The position numbers and the translations under genes are program-made. From assembly GCF_017741815.1 (NCBI RefSeq), contig NZ_JAGHMF010000003.1:1-64000 (forward strand): 64,000 nt of DNA, given 5' to 3'. Every line of letters starts with the position of its first letter. Position 1 is the first letter of the stretch. This stretch comes from Rhizobium sp. 16-488-2b. Its GTDB lineage: Bacteria; Pseudomonadota; Alphaproteobacteria; Rhizobiales; Rhizobiaceae. The notes beneath the pieces are model-generated. The model saw only the letters and a list, made by a program, of their open reading frames with translations. It did not search any database and had not been told where the DNA came from. Positions 34,323-44,251 of the stretch are shown piece after piece.

Positions 34323-36164
34323 TCAGGACCCATTCGGCGTGTAGCGGAAGAACTGCACCGGCGAGCCCTCTTGCTTCGGTAGAGGCCGCAGGTAGGACGG
34401 GACATTGCCCTTTTCCAGCTGTGCGTAGAGACCGTCCGGCTTCAACTTGGCGATCTCGCGCGTCTGCAGGAAATCGGGGCAGAAGGCGAGCGTCGTCACG
34501 CCGGTGCCGCGAATGAAGGCTTCCGCATCCGCAGGCGTTGCGAGACCGATATGCATCTCGGTGAGCATGCCGCCCTGGTTACGGTGGTAGGGTGCGGTCA
34601 GGATGCGGTTTTCCGTAAAGCGCAGGATATGAACCCCCATGTCCGAGGGTGCGGCAACGAGGCCCGGCGGGATCGACGCCAGCGGCGCGACCACCTCGGG
34701 CGAAGCGCAGCCGAGCTTCTCTTTCGCTTCGGCCAATTCGGCTTGGGTGTTATCCAGACGCGAACCGATAAACCCGCCGGCCAGCCCCCAGACCGAGGCA
34801 ACGCTTAGCAGTACGGTAAGAATATAGCTCAGTGCGGCAGCACCGTTTTCGCTATCGGCATTGGAAACGCGGCGCATGTCGATGATCAGCAGCGCCAGAG
34901 GGAAGACGGCGAGCTGGTTGGCGAAGGTCGAACCACGGATCTGGACGAGCGAAATCCCGAAGCTGATGCCAAGCAGGCAGAGCAGGATGAGATGGACGCG
35001 GACCCGATCGGCATGGAAAACCCGGAAGACGCAGACGGCGATGCCGAACAATCCTGTCGCGTAGAAAAAGCCGAGCGTATAGGGGTCTTGGCGCATTGCG
35101 CCGAGGATCGACTGAGCTTCCTGGACATTGTTTAGCCACAGACTGATCAGCATCGGGTCGAGATCGGCAAGCGGATTGTGCAGGCATTGCGGTGCAATGA
35201 TCAGCGCAGAAGCGAGCACGCCGGCTCCCACGCCCGCAAGCACCACGAAACGCAAGCCGCGCCCAAGGCCGCTGGCGAGCGCCGCGGCAAACAGGAGCAG
35301 GCCGCCGCCAATGGTCGCCAGGCTGTAATAACCGAGCGAGAGGTTGTCGCAGGTCACGGCCGGATAAAGCCGCGGCGGCACCGTGCCGAAGAAGAACAGG
35401 CTGATCGACAGGGCGAGCGTCAGACCGAAGGCCTTGGCGGCGGGCGCGAAGGGCTTCCCCTCCCAGGCCCAGGCCAGCGAGACGACGAGGCAGACGCCGG
35501 CGACGAAGGGGGTGGTCTCGGCGCCGATCGCAATGGCCAGCGCGGCTGAAAAGCCAGCGATCGCGTAGCTCAGCGGCCGGTAATCCTCATCGAGCAGCAT
35601 CGCCGTCATGATCGCCACCAGGGCGAACTGGACGTTGTGATGATCGATGGAGCCAGGCAGGAAGCGGTTGCTGGCGACCAGCAGGAAGACGGTGAACGCC
35701 AGCGCGATATGCATGCCGAACACGCCGCCGACACGCCGGCCGGCAAGCGCCATACCCCAGAGGCTCGGGATGACGAGCGAGAGCGGCCAGACAAGCAGCG
35801 CCGCCGCTTCGGCCCGGTGCTCCGGCAGGAAGAGCGAGAAGAACTTGATCAGCGTGGCGATCGGCAGGTCGATCAGCCGCGACCAGTGCATCAATGTGCC
35901 GTTGCCCAAGCCCATGCGATATTGCATGAGATCGAACCAACCCTGCCCGTTCAGGAAATCACGCACCTCGACCAGCCGCATTACATCATCATTGTCGCCG
36001 CCGACATAGTCCTTGGCGTTCGGCAGATAGATCACGACGATCGCGACAATCAGCAGGAAGCTATAGAGGAAAACGCAAGGCCATAGTCGCGTCGCCGGCC
36101 GCTGCAGCTTTTCGCGGAGGGACATGAATGTTGGTTCACCAGTCATCGGGGCAACAGTCGACAT
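34323..36164 (-). CDS. GT-C-type membrane protein, probable polyprenyl-phosphate-dependent glycosyltransferase (613 aa)
   Basis: A long hydrophobic protein with about twelve membrane segments, starting after MSTVAPMTGEPTFMSLREKL. The first loop has YVGGDNDDVMRLVEVRDFLNGQGW, with the Asp cluster expected in the catalytic loop of GT-C transferases (PMT, STT3, ArnT type). The C-terminal 150 residues form a periplasmic domain. Predicted to move a sugar from a lipid carrier to an envelope target. The start ATG at 36164 has GAGAT upstream. It lies back-to-back with the GT2 operon, which would make the lipid-linked sugar. Confidence 0.65.
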   Translation of the reverse strand: MSTVAPMTGEPTFMSLREKLQRPATRLWPCVFLYSFLLIVAIVVIYLPNAKDYVGGDNDDVMRLVEVRDFLNGQGWFDLMQYRMGLGNGTLMHWSRLIDLPIATLIKFFSLFLPEHRAEAAALLVWPLSLVIPSLWGMALAGRRVGGVFGMHIALAFTVFLLVASNRFLPGSIDHHNVQFALVAIMTAMLLDEDYRPLSYAIAGFSAALAIAIGAETTPFVAGVCLVVSLAWAWEGKPFAPAAKAFGLTLALSISLFFFGTVPPRLYPAVTCDNLSLGYYSLATIGGGLLLFAAALASGLGRGLRFVVLAGVGAGVLASALIIAPQCLHNPLADLDPMLISLWLNNVQEAQSILGAMRQDPYTLGFFYATGLFGIAVCVFRVFHADRVRVHLILLCLLGISFGISLVQIRGSTFANQLAVFPLALLIIDMRRVSNADSENGAAALSYILTVLLSVASVWGLAGGFIGSRLDNTQAELAEAKEKLGCASPEVVAPLASIPPGLVAAPSDMGVHILRFTENRILTAPYHRNQGGMLTEMHIGLATPADAEAFIRGTGVTTLAFCPDFLQTREIAKLKPDGLYAQLEKGNVPSYLRPLPKQEGSPVQFFRYTPNGS

Positions 36165-36340
36165 GAAGCAGATCTCGTCATTGATTGCGGCGCGACTGTA
36201 CGATGCGCGTATCAAGAAAGCGTAAAGTAGCGGCGCGGACGTATCTTCGCGGCTCCATCAGTGACCTTTGTCCTCGTCATAGGCACTTGTTAACGGCCCT
36301 GCTTTAGACTTGCCGCAATTTCCTCCTGATGGGTGTGATC

Positions 36341-37345
36341 ATGACTGGATCGCGTGTAGACAATCTGAGCGTCGCAGTTTTGCTTCCCTGCTATAACGAG
36401 GCGGCGACGATCGGCGCGGTCGTGCGCGGCTTCAAGGCGGCGCTGCCGGATGCGGCTGTTCATGTCTACGACAACAATTCCACCGACGGCACGGCGCTTC
36501 ACGCGATGCTCGCGGGCGCTCATGTCGTGCGCGAGCGGCGCCAGGGCAAGGGCCATGTGGTGCGCCGCATGTTCGCCGATATCGACGCCGACATCTACAT
36601 CATGGCCGATGGCGACGGCACCTATGCGCCGGAGGACGCGGAGGAACTGATCCGCACGCTGCTTTCCGAGCGCGCCGACATGGTCGTGGGCACACGCCGC
36701 GGCGTGCACGACGACGCCGGCCGCCAGGGCCACGCCTTCGGAAACCGCATCTTCAACATCCTGTACCGCACGATCTTCGGGCCGGATTTCACCGATATCT
36801 TCTCCGGCTACCGGGTGTTTTCGCGCCGCTTCGTCAAAAGCTTCCCGGCGGTCTCGGCTGGCTTCGAGATCGAGACCGAGATGTCCGTGCATGCTTCGCG
36901 GCTGAAGCTGCCTGTCAGCGAACTGGAGCTCGACTACGGACGCCGGCCGGAGGGCTCGCACTCGAAACTCTCGACGTTCAAGGATGGTGCCAAGATCCTC
37001 TGGATGTTCGCCATGCTGATGAAGGAAACACGCCCCTTCGCCTTCTTCGGCATCCTCAGCGCGCTGTTCATGGCAGCGAGCCTCGGCTTCATGACGCCGG
37101 TTCTCGCCGAGTATTTCGCCACCGGGCTCGTCAACCGCATGCCGACCTGGGTGCTTTCGATGGCGCTGATGATGATCTCCTTCATGGTGTTCACGGCCGG
37201 CCTCATCCTCGATTCGCTGGCGCGCTCGCGCGCCGAGCAGATGCGCATCCACTATCTCAACGTCGTCGTTCGCCCCTACGAGGCGTCGATATCGACCGCC
37301 GCCGAGATCGTCCGCCGCCGCGACGGGACCGCCCGTTTCCAGTGA
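36341..37345 (+). CDS. GT2 glycosyltransferase, polyprenyl-phosphate glycosyl synthase-like (334 aa)
   Basis: GT-A fold: SVAVLLPCYNEAATIGAVVRGF, DNNSTDGT, and the metal motif IMADGDGTYAPED, then FSGYRVFSRRFVKSFP. Two C-terminal membrane segments (FGILSALFMAASLGF and MALMMISFMVFTAGLIL), as in dolichol-phosphate-mannose-type and RgtE-like enzymes that load a sugar onto a lipid carrier. The ATG at 36341 is chosen over 36329. First gene of an apparent operon running to 38837. Confidence 0.85.
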   Translation: MTGSRVDNLSVAVLLPCYNEAATIGAVVRGFKAALPDAAVHVYDNNSTDGTALHAMLAGAHVVRERRQGKGHVVRRMFADIDADIYIMADGDGTYAPEDAEELIRTLLSERADMVVGTRRGVHDDAGRQGHAFGNRIFNILYRTIFGPDFTDIFSGYRVFSRRFVKSFPAVSAGFEIETEMSVHASRLKLPVSELELDYGRRPEGSHSKLSTFKDGAKILWMFAMLMKETRPFAFFGILSALFMAASLGFMTPVLAEYFATGLVNRMPTWVLSMALMMISFMVFTAGLILDSLARSRAEQMRIHYLNVVVRPYEASISTAAEIVRRRDGTARFQ

Positions 37346-37373
37346 TTGGTTCCGCCAAAGGGGACACAGCTTC

Positions 37374-38078
37374 ATGAATAGAGAGACCACCAACCGGATC
37401 CGCTTCGTGCTGGAAGACATCCTGCCGCCGATCCTGCGCGATTCCGGCGCTTTCCGCTGGGCCGCGCAGCGCGTGTGGGGCGATCATATCAGCCACCTCG
37501 CACGCTTTCGCGAGCGCGCGCCGTTTCTCTCCGCGGAGGAATATGCCGACCTCTATCGCAACCATCCGCGCGTTCACGAGGGAACGGACAATTCCGCCGC
37601 CTGCATCGAGCGCATTCTCGCAACGATCGAGGGCGACAGCGTCTGTGATATCGGCTGCGGCACGGGCGCGCTTCTCAGCCGCATCCAATCCACACATCCG
37701 CACCTTAGCCGGCTAACCGGCGTCGATTTCGTCATCGACGACGCATCGCGGCTAAAAGGCATCGAATATGTGGCGGCCAAAGTCGAGACCCTACCCTTTG
37801 CCGACGGCGAATTCGACACCGTTATCTGCACGCATGTGATCGAGCATATTCTCGAATATCGCCAAGCGATCGCCGAGCTGCGCCGCATCGCCAGAAAGCG
37901 CCTGATCATCGTCGTGCCCAGGGAGCGTGAGTACCGCTACACGTTCAATCCGCATTTCAACTTCTTCCCCTACACCCACTCGTTCCTGCGCGCGGTTCAT
38001 CCGGTGCCCTCGGTCCATGAATGCGAGGATATCGGCCGCGATATCTTCTACAGCGAAAAGCCGGACGCGATCGCTTGA
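37374..38078 (+). CDS. Class I SAM-dependent methyltransferase (234 aa)
   Basis: Rossmann-like fold: VCDIGCGTGALLSRIQ (motif I), LTGVDFVIDD, and DTVICTHVIEHILEYRQAIAEL (motif IV region). It probably methylates a sugar, lipid or small molecule in the glycan pathway of the neighbours. Starts 28 bases after the GT2 gene. Substrate unknown. Confidence 0.82.
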   Translation: MNRETTNRIRFVLEDILPPILRDSGAFRWAAQRVWGDHISHLARFRERAPFLSAEEYADLYRNHPRVHEGTDNSAACIERILATIEGDSVCDIGCGTGALLSRIQSTHPHLSRLTGVDFVIDDASRLKGIEYVAAKVETLPFADGEFDTVICTHVIEHILEYRQAIAELRRIARKRLIIVVPREREYRYTFNPHFNFFPYTHSFLRAVHPVPSVHECEDIGRDIFYSEKPDAIA

Positions 38079-38089
38079 AGGACGGTTCG

Positions 38090-38452
38090 ATGCTCTCCAC
38101 CTTTTCGCTCGGCACCTGGATCGGCCTGATCGGGACCCCACTGCTGATCGCCTCCGGCCAGGTTCTCTTCAAGCTGACGAGCGCGACTGCCGGTACGTTC
38201 AGCCTCCGCAACGTTCTGGCGCTTCTGCTGAACCCGGTGCTCCTGGCGGCCTTGCTGCTCTACGGCCTCGGTACGATCATCTGGATTTATGTGTTGAAGG
38301 CCGTGCCGCTGACGATTGCCTATTCCTTCATGGGCCTGACCTTCTGCTTCGTGCCGCTTTTGGCGCAGCTCTTTCTTGGTGAGGCGCTGACCCTGCGCTA
38401 TGTCATAGGCGCCGTCTTCATCGTGGCCGGGATGATCGCGATCAATGGCTGA
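38090..38452 (+). CDS. EmrE/ArnE-like small membrane transporter (120 aa)
   Basis: Four membrane segments, the small multidrug-resistance/EamA half-size layout. IGTPLLIASGQVLFKLTSA at the start and LKAVPLTIAYSFMGLTFCFVPLLAQLFLGE in the middle. Related proteins (ArnE/F) flip lipid-linked sugars; here that fits the glycosyltransferases around it. Start ATG at 38090 with AAGGA upstream. Its end overlaps the next gene by eight bases. Confidence 0.8.
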   Translation: MLSTFSLGTWIGLIGTPLLIASGQVLFKLTSATAGTFSLRNVLALLLNPVLLAALLLYGLGTIIWIYVLKAVPLTIAYSFMGLTFCFVPLLAQLFLGEALTLRYVIGAVFIVAGMIAING

Positions 38453-38837
38453 CGGCAGGCCCGCACGAGGGGCGCCGCTCCTGCGCTTCGCGGCGCTGTT
38501 GCTTGCGGGCGTTGCGGTCGATGCCGCGCTGACATGGCTGCTTCTCGACCTGACGCCATGGCCCGGTCTCGCGCGAACAGTCGGCCTCGCTGCCGCGCTT
38601 GCGACACAGCTGATGCTGCTGCGCTTTATCGATGTGACCGCGCAGGGCCGTCTTTCGATCGGCCGGACAGGTGTCACGGCGATCATCTTGATCGCTCTCA
38701 TCGTCAATATCGGGCTCTACGCCGCCCTGACCGCGACCCTGGGCGATCTGCAGCCGATGGCGGCGACGGTGTTTGCCGCCATCGCCGCGATGTTCTTTGC
38801 CCTATTCGGCTACGCCCGTTTCGCCTTCAGGGCTTGA
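38445..38837 (+). CDS. GtrA-like small membrane protein (130 aa)
   Basis: Four membrane segments (for example LLRFAALLLAGVAVDAALTWLLL and ATVFAAIAAMFFALFGYARFAF), close to the GtrA layout. GtrA-like proteins are proposed to flip lipid-linked sugars. It overlaps the EmrE-like gene (ATG inside its stop region) and ends exactly one base before the convergent oxidoreductase stop. Family match is moderate; a generic hydrophobic protein is the alternative. Confidence 0.6.
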   Translation: MADGRPARGAPLLRFAALLLAGVAVDAALTWLLLDLTPWPGLARTVGLAAALATQLMLLRFIDVTAQGRLSIGRTGVTAIILIALIVNIGLYAALTATLGDLQPMAATVFAAIAAMFFALFGYARFAFRA

Positions 38838-39824
38838 TCACACCGTCTCCCAGCCATCCTTCTCGCTGGCGCGATAGATCGCGTCGATGAACGCCTGGCT
38901 GAGCCTGGAGCTCTCCAGCGACACGATCTCCTGCTCTTCGCCCTTGGCGGCGCGCGCGAAAGCTTCGGCCTCGCGCTTGTACTGGCGGCTGTCGGGGAAG
39001 CGGAACACCGTGGATTCATTGTGGCTGCGGTTGCTGAGTTCGATCTCTTCCGCACCCCAGCGATCGGCATTGAAGGGCGACTTTACCTCGATGAAGCCTT
39101 CGCTACCGTGGAACACCATGATCTGGCGGTTGGCCATCTGGGTGGAGATGTAGAAGCTGAGCTCGAAGCCGCCGAAATCCGCCTTGACGCTGGAATAGAT
39201 GTCGGTGCCGAAATCAGGATCGCGGCGGGTGACTGCCTGGACGCGGCGCGGCTCCTCGCCGGTGACGAAGCGCGTGGTGATGGTCGGGTAGACGCCGATA
39301 TCGGGCAGCGCGCCGCCACCGAGTGCAGGGATGTTGCGCATGTTGCCGGGGTCGCGGTTGAAGTAGGTGAAGGCGCCCTGCACATGCAGCAGCGTGCCGA
39401 TGGCGCCGTCCTTTATCAGCTGGCGCACCTTCAGCCACACTGGGGCGTAGGTGACCATGTAGGCCTCCGTCACCAGCACCTTGTTGCGGTCGCGCGCGGC
39501 AATCAGGCTGTCGATCTCATCAGCCTTCAGCGCGATGGGCTTTTCGCAGAGCACATGCTTGCCGGCATCGGCCGCCTTGATCGTCCACTCGACATGCTGG
39601 GCCGTCGGCAGCGGGATGTAGACGGCGTCGATCTTGTCGGAGGCCAGCATCTCCTCATAGGAGCCGAAGGCGTGCGGCACCGAGAAACGGTCGGCCATCT
39701 CCCGTGCCTTCGAAAGATCGCGGCTGGCGATAGCCGTGACGACGCAGTTTTCCGCATCCTGGATGGCCGGAACCACAAGCTCGCGGCCGATCTTTGCGGT
39801 CGACATGATACCGAAACGCAGCAT
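38838..39824 (-). CDS. Gfo/Idh/MocA-family oxidoreductase (328 aa)
   Basis: NAD(P)-dependent sugar or polyol dehydrogenase. N-terminal Rossmann fold ([22 protein letters not shown]), the conserved [10 protein letters not shown] motif with the catalytic Lys ([10 protein letters not shown]), and the C-terminal substrate domain starting near [14 protein letters not shown] at 39824 with GAGG. Substrate unknown. It is monocistronic. Confidence 0.9.
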   Translation of the reverse strand: MLRFGIMSTAKIGRELVVPAIQDAENCVVTAIASRDLSKAREMADRFSVPHAFGSYEEMLASDKIDAVYIPLPTAQHVEWTIKAADAGKHVLCEKPIALKADEIDSLIAARDRNKVLVTEAYMVTYAPVWLKVRQLIKDGAIGTLLHVQGAFTYFNRDPGNMRNIPALGGGALPDIGVYPTITTRFVTGEEPRRVQAVTRRDPDFGTDIYSSVKADFGGFELSFYISTQMANRQIMVFHGSEGFIEVKSPFNADRWGAEEIELSNRSHNESTVFRFPDSRQYKREAEAFARAAKGEEQEIVSLESSRLSQAFIDAIYRASEKDGWETV

Positions 39825-40017
39825 GGTCTTTTCCTCTTCTGATTTGATTTCGAGGGGAGATTAGAGACGGCCAGCCCGAGTCGCAATGGCGCGATCACAA
39901 TTCGCGGCGCTCGCTGCGGCGCAGGTTTCCATCGGCCCTGATGCGCACTAGGTTACAACGCAGCGGCGTCCTGCCGCGGTCCGAATTTCACCAGATTGAA
40001 GATTTCAGGAGTATTTC

Positions 40018-40968
40018 ATGGAATTGCGTCGCCTTGGAAAAACCGGCCTTTCGGTCGCGCCGATCGTGTTCGGCGGCAATGTGTTTGGCTGGACGGCCGA
40101 CGAGAAGACATCGTTCGACATCCTCGACGCCTTTTTCGACGCCGGCTTCAACACCATCGACACCGCGGACGTCTATTCGGCCTGGGTGCCGGGCAACAAG
40201 GGCGGCGATAGCGAAGAGATCATCGGCAAGTGGCTGAAGCAGAACAAGGTTGCTCGCGACAAGGCCGTGATCATCACCAAGGTCGGCTCCGAGATGGGTC
40301 CCGGCAAGAAGGGGCTGAAGGAGCAGTATATCCTCGAGGCCGTCGAAGCCTCGCTGAAGCGGCTGCAGACCGACTATATCGACCTCTACCTCTCGCACTG
40401 GCCGGATGCAGAGACGCCCTACGAGGAAACGCTCGGCGCCTTCGCCAAGCTGAAGCAGCAGGGCAAGATCCGCGCCATCGGCTGCTCCAACCTCGACGCC
40501 ACGCAGCTGCAATCCTCCTTCGACGCCGCCGAGAAAGCCGGGCTGCCGCGCTACGACGTGATCCAGCCGGAATACAATCTCTACGACCGCGCCCCCTTCG
40601 AGGGACCGCTGGCCGATCTCTGCGTGAAAGAGGATACCGGCGTCATCACCTATTACAGCCTCGCCTCGGGTTTTCTTTCCGGCAAGTACCGCAGCAAGGC
40701 CGATACCGAAGGCAAGGCGCGCGGCGGCAAGGCGGCAGGCTATCTCGACGACAAGGGCCTGAAGATCCTCGCCGCGCTCGACACGGTCGCCACCGAGACC
40801 GGCGGCAAGCCCGCCGAGATCGCGCTTGCCTGGCTGCTGCGCAAGAAGGGCGTCACCGCCCCGATCGCCAGCGCCACCAGCCTGTCGCAGCTCGACAGCC
40901 TGACGAAGTCGGCGACGCTTGCGCTCAGCGACGAGGCCATGGCACTGCTCGACAAGGCTGGTGCCTGA
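40018..40968 (+). CDS. Aldo/keto reductase (316 aa)
   Basis: Second AKR of the window, of the YghZ/IolS-like type. Catalytic residues: Asp/Tyr in TIDTADVYSAW, Lys in AVIITKVGSEMG, His in DLYLSHWPDAETPYEE. C-terminal NADP-binding APIASATSLSQLDSL. Start ATG at 40018 with AGGAG. It has its own terminator at 40988-41016. Confidence 0.92.
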   Translation: MELRRLGKTGLSVAPIVFGGNVFGWTADEKTSFDILDAFFDAGFNTIDTADVYSAWVPGNKGGDSEEIIGKWLKQNKVARDKAVIITKVGSEMGPGKKGLKEQYILEAVEASLKRLQTDYIDLYLSHWPDAETPYEETLGAFAKLKQQGKIRAIGCSNLDATQLQSSFDAAEKAGLPRYDVIQPEYNLYDRAPFEGPLADLCVKEDTGVITYYSLASGFLSGKYRSKADTEGKARGGKAAGYLDDKGLKILAALDTVATETGGKPAEIALAWLLRKKGVTAPIASATSLSQLDSLTKSATLALSDEAMALLDKAGA

Positions 40969-40987
40969 GGCGCCTCTCCAGACTTCT

Positions 40988-41016
40988 CAGATGCTCGGGC
41001 TTACACCGAGCATCTG
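40988..41016 (+). terminator. Hairpin after the aldo/keto reductase
   Basis: Perfect eleven-base-pair stem CAGATGCTCGG/CCGAGCATCTG with a seven-base loop; T run short (TTG). Confidence 0.65.
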
Positions 41017-41102
41017 TTGCGCTCACGCGCCGATGATGCGCGACGCTCCTTGAGCGCGCCCACCATTCCGGCTATATTACTGGAAATATCGGGAGGCCGC
41101 TC

Positions 41103-41402
41103 ATGAGCAGCTCGCAGAAACGCGCCATCCAGAATTACCGCAGCCGCCTTAGCGAGCGTGGCCTTTCACGCTTCGAGGTGCTCGGGCGCGATGAAGATCG
41201 TGATCTGATCCGCTCACTTGCCCGTCGTCTTGCCGACGATACGCCTGAGGCATCGGAACTGCGCGCGACTGTCAGCCGATCCATATCGGGCGAGCCGCCT
41301 ACGAAGGGCGGCATATTGGCTGCGCTGAGGCGCTCGCCTCTGGTGGGTGCCGACCTTGATCTCGATCGCCCCAGAGATGAGGGACGCGAGGTCGATATTT
41401 GA
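41103..41402 (+). CDS. Antitoxin of a PIN-domain toxin-antitoxin pair (99 aa)
   Basis: A basic, probably DNA-binding protein (RAIQNYRSRLSERGLSRFEVL, then RDLIRSLARRLADDTPEASEL). It is VapB-like by position: it precedes and overlaps the PIN toxin gene. The family is not one I can name precisely; the N-terminal helix-rich part may bind DNA and the Pro/Arg/Asp-rich C-terminus may neutralise the toxin. ATG at 41103 after GGGAGG. Stop TGA overlaps the toxin start by four bases. Confidence 0.7.
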   Translation: MSSSQKRAIQNYRSRLSERGLSRFEVLGRDEDRDLIRSLARRLADDTPEASELRATVSRSISGEPPTKGGILAALRRSPLVGADLDLDRPRDEGREVDI

Positions 41403-41830
41403 CCCGTTTCCTGCTCGACACCAATATCATCAGCAACATCACCAAGCCGATGCCATCGCAGGCGCTGCTGGAGTGGATGACGGTGCAGATGGATGATGAT
41501 CTCTTCATCGCGTCGCTGACGATCGCGGAGATCCGCAGAGGCGTCCTGGAAAAACATGCAGGCAAGAAACGCGATCAATTAGAAGCATGGTTCGCGGGGC
41601 CGGAAGGGCCTCTGTCCCTCTTCTCCGGTCGCATTCTACCCTTCGATGAAGCCGCAGGCCTGGTTTGGGGGCGGTTGATGGCCGAGGGTAAGGCGAGGGG
41701 GCGGCCGCGCAGTGCGCTCGACATGATTGTTGCCGCCATCGCCGAGGCCAATGGCTGCATCGTCGTCACCGACAACGAGCGCGACTTCGACGGGATCGAC
41801 TACATCAATCCGATGCGCGGCACCGCCTAA
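41399..41830 (+). CDS. vapC: PIN-domain ribonuclease toxin, VapC family (143 aa)
   Basis: PIN fold with acidic residues: FLLDTNIISN (Asp7), LTIAEIRRGVL (Glu), SALDMIVAAIA (Asp), and VVTDNERDFDGI (Asp). Expected to cleave RNA until held by the antitoxin. The start is TTG at 41399, part of the TTGA overlap with the antitoxin stop, so translation is coupled. The active site is complete. Confidence 0.9.
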   Translation: MTRFLLDTNIISNITKPMPSQALLEWMTVQMDDDLFIASLTIAEIRRGVLEKHAGKKRDQLEAWFAGPEGPLSLFSGRILPFDEAAGLVWGRLMAEGKARGRPRSALDMIVAAIAEANGCIVVTDNERDFDGIDYINPMRGTA

Positions 41831-41839
41831 CACCAACCC

Positions 41840-41879
41840 ATCAACAAAAATGCCGCCAGGCGCATCACGCCGGCGGCAT
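41840..41879 (-). terminator. Rho-independent terminator of guaA
   Basis: Stem GCCGCC/GGCGGC extended to ATGCCGCC/GGCGGCAT; on the minus strand it is followed by TTTTTGTTG. It is about 50 bases beyond the guaA stop and lies also just past the convergent vapC stop. Confidence 0.8.
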
Positions 41880-41927
41880 CATTGTCAGCATGAGGCAATC
41901 AGCCCCGCTGTCTTCAAACGTGAAGCA

Positions 41928-43490
41928 TCATTCCCACTCGATCGTGCCCGGCGGCTTGCTGGTCACGTCATAGACCACGCGATTGATCCCACGCACTTCG
42001 TTGATGATGCGGGTGGCGGCGCGGCCGAGGAATTCCATGTCGTAGTGGTAGAAATCCGCCGTCATGCCGTCGACGGAGGTCACGGCGCGTAGCGCGCAGA
42101 CGAATTCGTAGGTGCGGCCGTCGCCCATGACGCCGACGGTCTGGACGGGCAGCAGCACGGCGAAAGCCTGCCAGATCGCGTCGTAGAGACCGGCCTTGCG
42201 GATTTCGTCGAGATAGATCGCGTCTGCCTCGCGCAGGATCTCCAGCTTCTCGCGGGTGATGCCACCTGGGCAGCGGATCGCGAGGCCGGGGCCCGGGAAG
42301 GGGTGGCGGCCGATGAAGCTGTCAGGCAGGCCGAGCTCCTTGCCGAGCACGCGCACTTCGTCCTTGAAGAGTTCGCGCAGCGGCTCGACGAGCTGCATGT
42401 TCATGCGTTCGGGCAGGCCGCCGACATTGTGGTGCGACTTGATCGTCACCGACGGGCCGCCGGTGAAGGAAACGCTTTCGATGACGTCGGGATAGAGCGT
42501 GCCCTGGCCGAGGAAATCGGCGCCGCCGAGCTTCTTGGCCTCTTCCTCGAAGGTCTCGATGAACAGGCGGCCGATGATCTTGCGCTTGGTCTCCGGGTCG
42601 GAAACGCCTTCGAGCTCGCCGATGAACTTGTCGGCTGCGTCGACGTGGATCAGGTGCAGATTGTAGTGTTCGCGGAACATGGCGACGACATTGGCCGCCT
42701 CGTCCTTGCGCATCAACCCGTGGTCGACGAGCACGCAGGTGAGCTTGTCGCCGATCGCTTCGTGGATCAGCAAAGCCGCAACCGAGCTGTCGACGCCGCC
42801 GGAAAGAGCGCAAAGCACGCGCTTGTCGCCGACCTGCTTGCGGATTTCTTCGACCGCCTTCTGGCGGTAGGCAGACATCGACCAGTCGCCCTTGATGCCG
42901 GCGATGTTGTGAATGAAGTTGCCGATCAGCTTGGCGCCATCGGGCGTGTGGACCACCTCGGGGTGGAATTGCACGCCGTAATACTTGCGCTTCTCGTCGG
43001 CGATGAAGGCGTAAGGCGCGTTCGGCGAAGTGGCGACGACCTTGAAGCCTTCAGGCAATGCCGTAACGCGGTCTCCATGGCTCATCCACACCTGATGGCG
43101 CGAGCCTTTCGACCAGAGGCCTTCGAACAATTCGCTGTCTTCGTCGACCTCAAGGAAGGCACGGCCGAATTCGCGGTGATGGCCGCTCTCGACCTTGCCG
43201 CCGAGCTGCATGCACATCGTCTGCTGGCCGTAGCAGATGCCGAAAACGGGAAGGCCGCTGTCGAAGATGATCTGGGGCGCGCGGGGCGAACCCTCGTCGA
43301 CCGTCGAGGCCGGGCTGCCGGACAGGATCACGGCTTTCGGCTTCAGGCTGTTGAAGCCTTCTTCGGCGGACTGGAAGGGAACGATCTCGCAGTAGACGCC
43401 CGCTTCGCGCACGCGGCGCGCGATCAGCTGGGTTACCTGGCTGCCGAAATCGACGATGAGAACGCTGTCGGGATGTGCTGTCTGGGTCAT
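41928..43490 (-). CDS. guaA: GMP synthase (glutamine-hydrolysing), 520 aa
   Basis: Converts XMP to GMP with ATP and glutamine. Class I glutaminase domain: [11 protein letters not shown] with Cys86, and [10 protein letters not shown] with the His of the triad. ATP pyrophosphatase domain: [14 protein letters not shown] (PP-loop). C-terminal dimer domain: [15 protein letters not shown] and the end GTIEWE. Full length, all motifs intact. Monocistronic with its own terminator. Confidence 0.99.
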   Translation of the reverse strand: MTQTAHPDSVLIVDFGSQVTQLIARRVREAGVYCEIVPFQSAEEGFNSLKPKAVILSGSPASTVDEGSPRAPQIIFDSGLPVFGICYGQQTMCMQLGGKVESGHHREFGRAFLEVDEDSELFEGLWSKGSRHQVWMSHGDRVTALPEGFKVVATSPNAPYAFIADEKRKYYGVQFHPEVVHTPDGAKLIGNFIHNIAGIKGDWSMSAYRQKAVEEIRKQVGDKRVLCALSGGVDSSVAALLIHEAIGDKLTCVLVDHGLMRKDEAANVVAMFREHYNLHLIHVDAADKFIGELEGVSDPETKRKIIGRLFIETFEEEAKKLGGADFLGQGTLYPDVIESVSFTGGPSVTIKSHHNVGGLPERMNMQLVEPLRELFKDEVRVLGKELGLPDSFIGRHPFPGPGLAIRCPGGITREKLEILREADAIYLDEIRKAGLYDAIWQAFAVLLPVQTVGVMGDGRTYEFVCALRAVTSVDGMTADFYHYDMEFLGRAATRIINEVRGINRVVYDVTSKPPGTIEWE

Positions 43491-43612
43491 GGCGAGCCTT
43501 TAATGAAAAGCACCCGGTCTTGCAATGCGGGAAATCCGCCGCCGCGGGATTTTATTGCATCGATTGTCCCGCTTTCGCAGGGCCTGGAGGCGTTTTTCGG
43601 GCATAAGAAGCG

Positions 43613-44251
43613 CTAGAACCAGAATACCCCATCTTCCAGCGCGGTGAACAGGCTGTCGGTGGCATCGGACAGCTTGCGGTCGATCACGTGCAGATATTCG
43701 GTCCAGCCGGAGATGTGCTGCAGCTCCTCGACGCCATCGGAAATTCCGCGCAGGCCGATCAAGGGCAGATTGTAAGCCTGGCAGGCGCGCAGGATGGCGA
43801 AGGTTTCCATGTCGACCATATCGGCATCGATGGTAGAATAGGCAGCGCCCGAGACCACATTGCCGCCGGTCGACAGGGTCGCTTCCGCGACGCCGGGAAT
43901 CCGGAGCGGCAGGTCGATCACCGCAGGCAGGTCGAGAAACGGCGTGCGCCCCTTCTCGAAGCCGAGCGGCGAGGCATCCATGTCGCGATAGGAAACCGAC
44001 GTCACCTGATAGACCGCCGTCTGCTCGAGCTTGGCGGAACCGGCCGAACCGAGCGAGACCACGAGCTGCGGCAGCTCGCCTTGATGTTCGAGTGCGGCGA
44101 GCGTGCGCGTCAGCACAACGGCGGCTTCGACCGGGCCGACGCCCGTCATCAGCGGCTCGAAGCGCGAGCGCAGGAAGGGGCCGTACTCGGCCTCGGCGGC
44201 CATCACGAACAGGATGGATTTTCCCGCGACCGATTTCAGTTCGAACGTCAT
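43613..44251 (-). CDS. mtn: 5'-methylthioadenosine/S-adenosylhomocysteine nucleosidase (212 aa)
   Basis: Hydrolyses MTA and SAH. Signatures: FVMAAEAEYGPFL, MTGVGPVEAAVVLTRTL, VVSLGSAGSAKLEQ, DADMVDMETFAIL (with the Glu and Met of the active site), and LIGLRGISDGVEE. Lacks the very long N-terminus of some Pfs proteins but is complete. It overlaps the upstream thioesterase gene by four bases (ATGA type), so the two are translationally coupled. Confidence 0.9.
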   Translation of the reverse strand: MTFELKSVAGKSILFVMAAEAEYGPFLRSRFEPLMTGVGPVEAAVVLTRTLAALEHQGELPQLVVSLGSAGSAKLEQTAVYQVTSVSYRDMDASPLGFEKGRTPFLDLPAVIDLPLRIPGVAEATLSTGGNVVSGAAYSTIDADMVDMETFAILRACQAYNLPLIGLRGISDGVEELQHISGWTEYLHVIDRKLSDATDSLFTALEDGVFWF

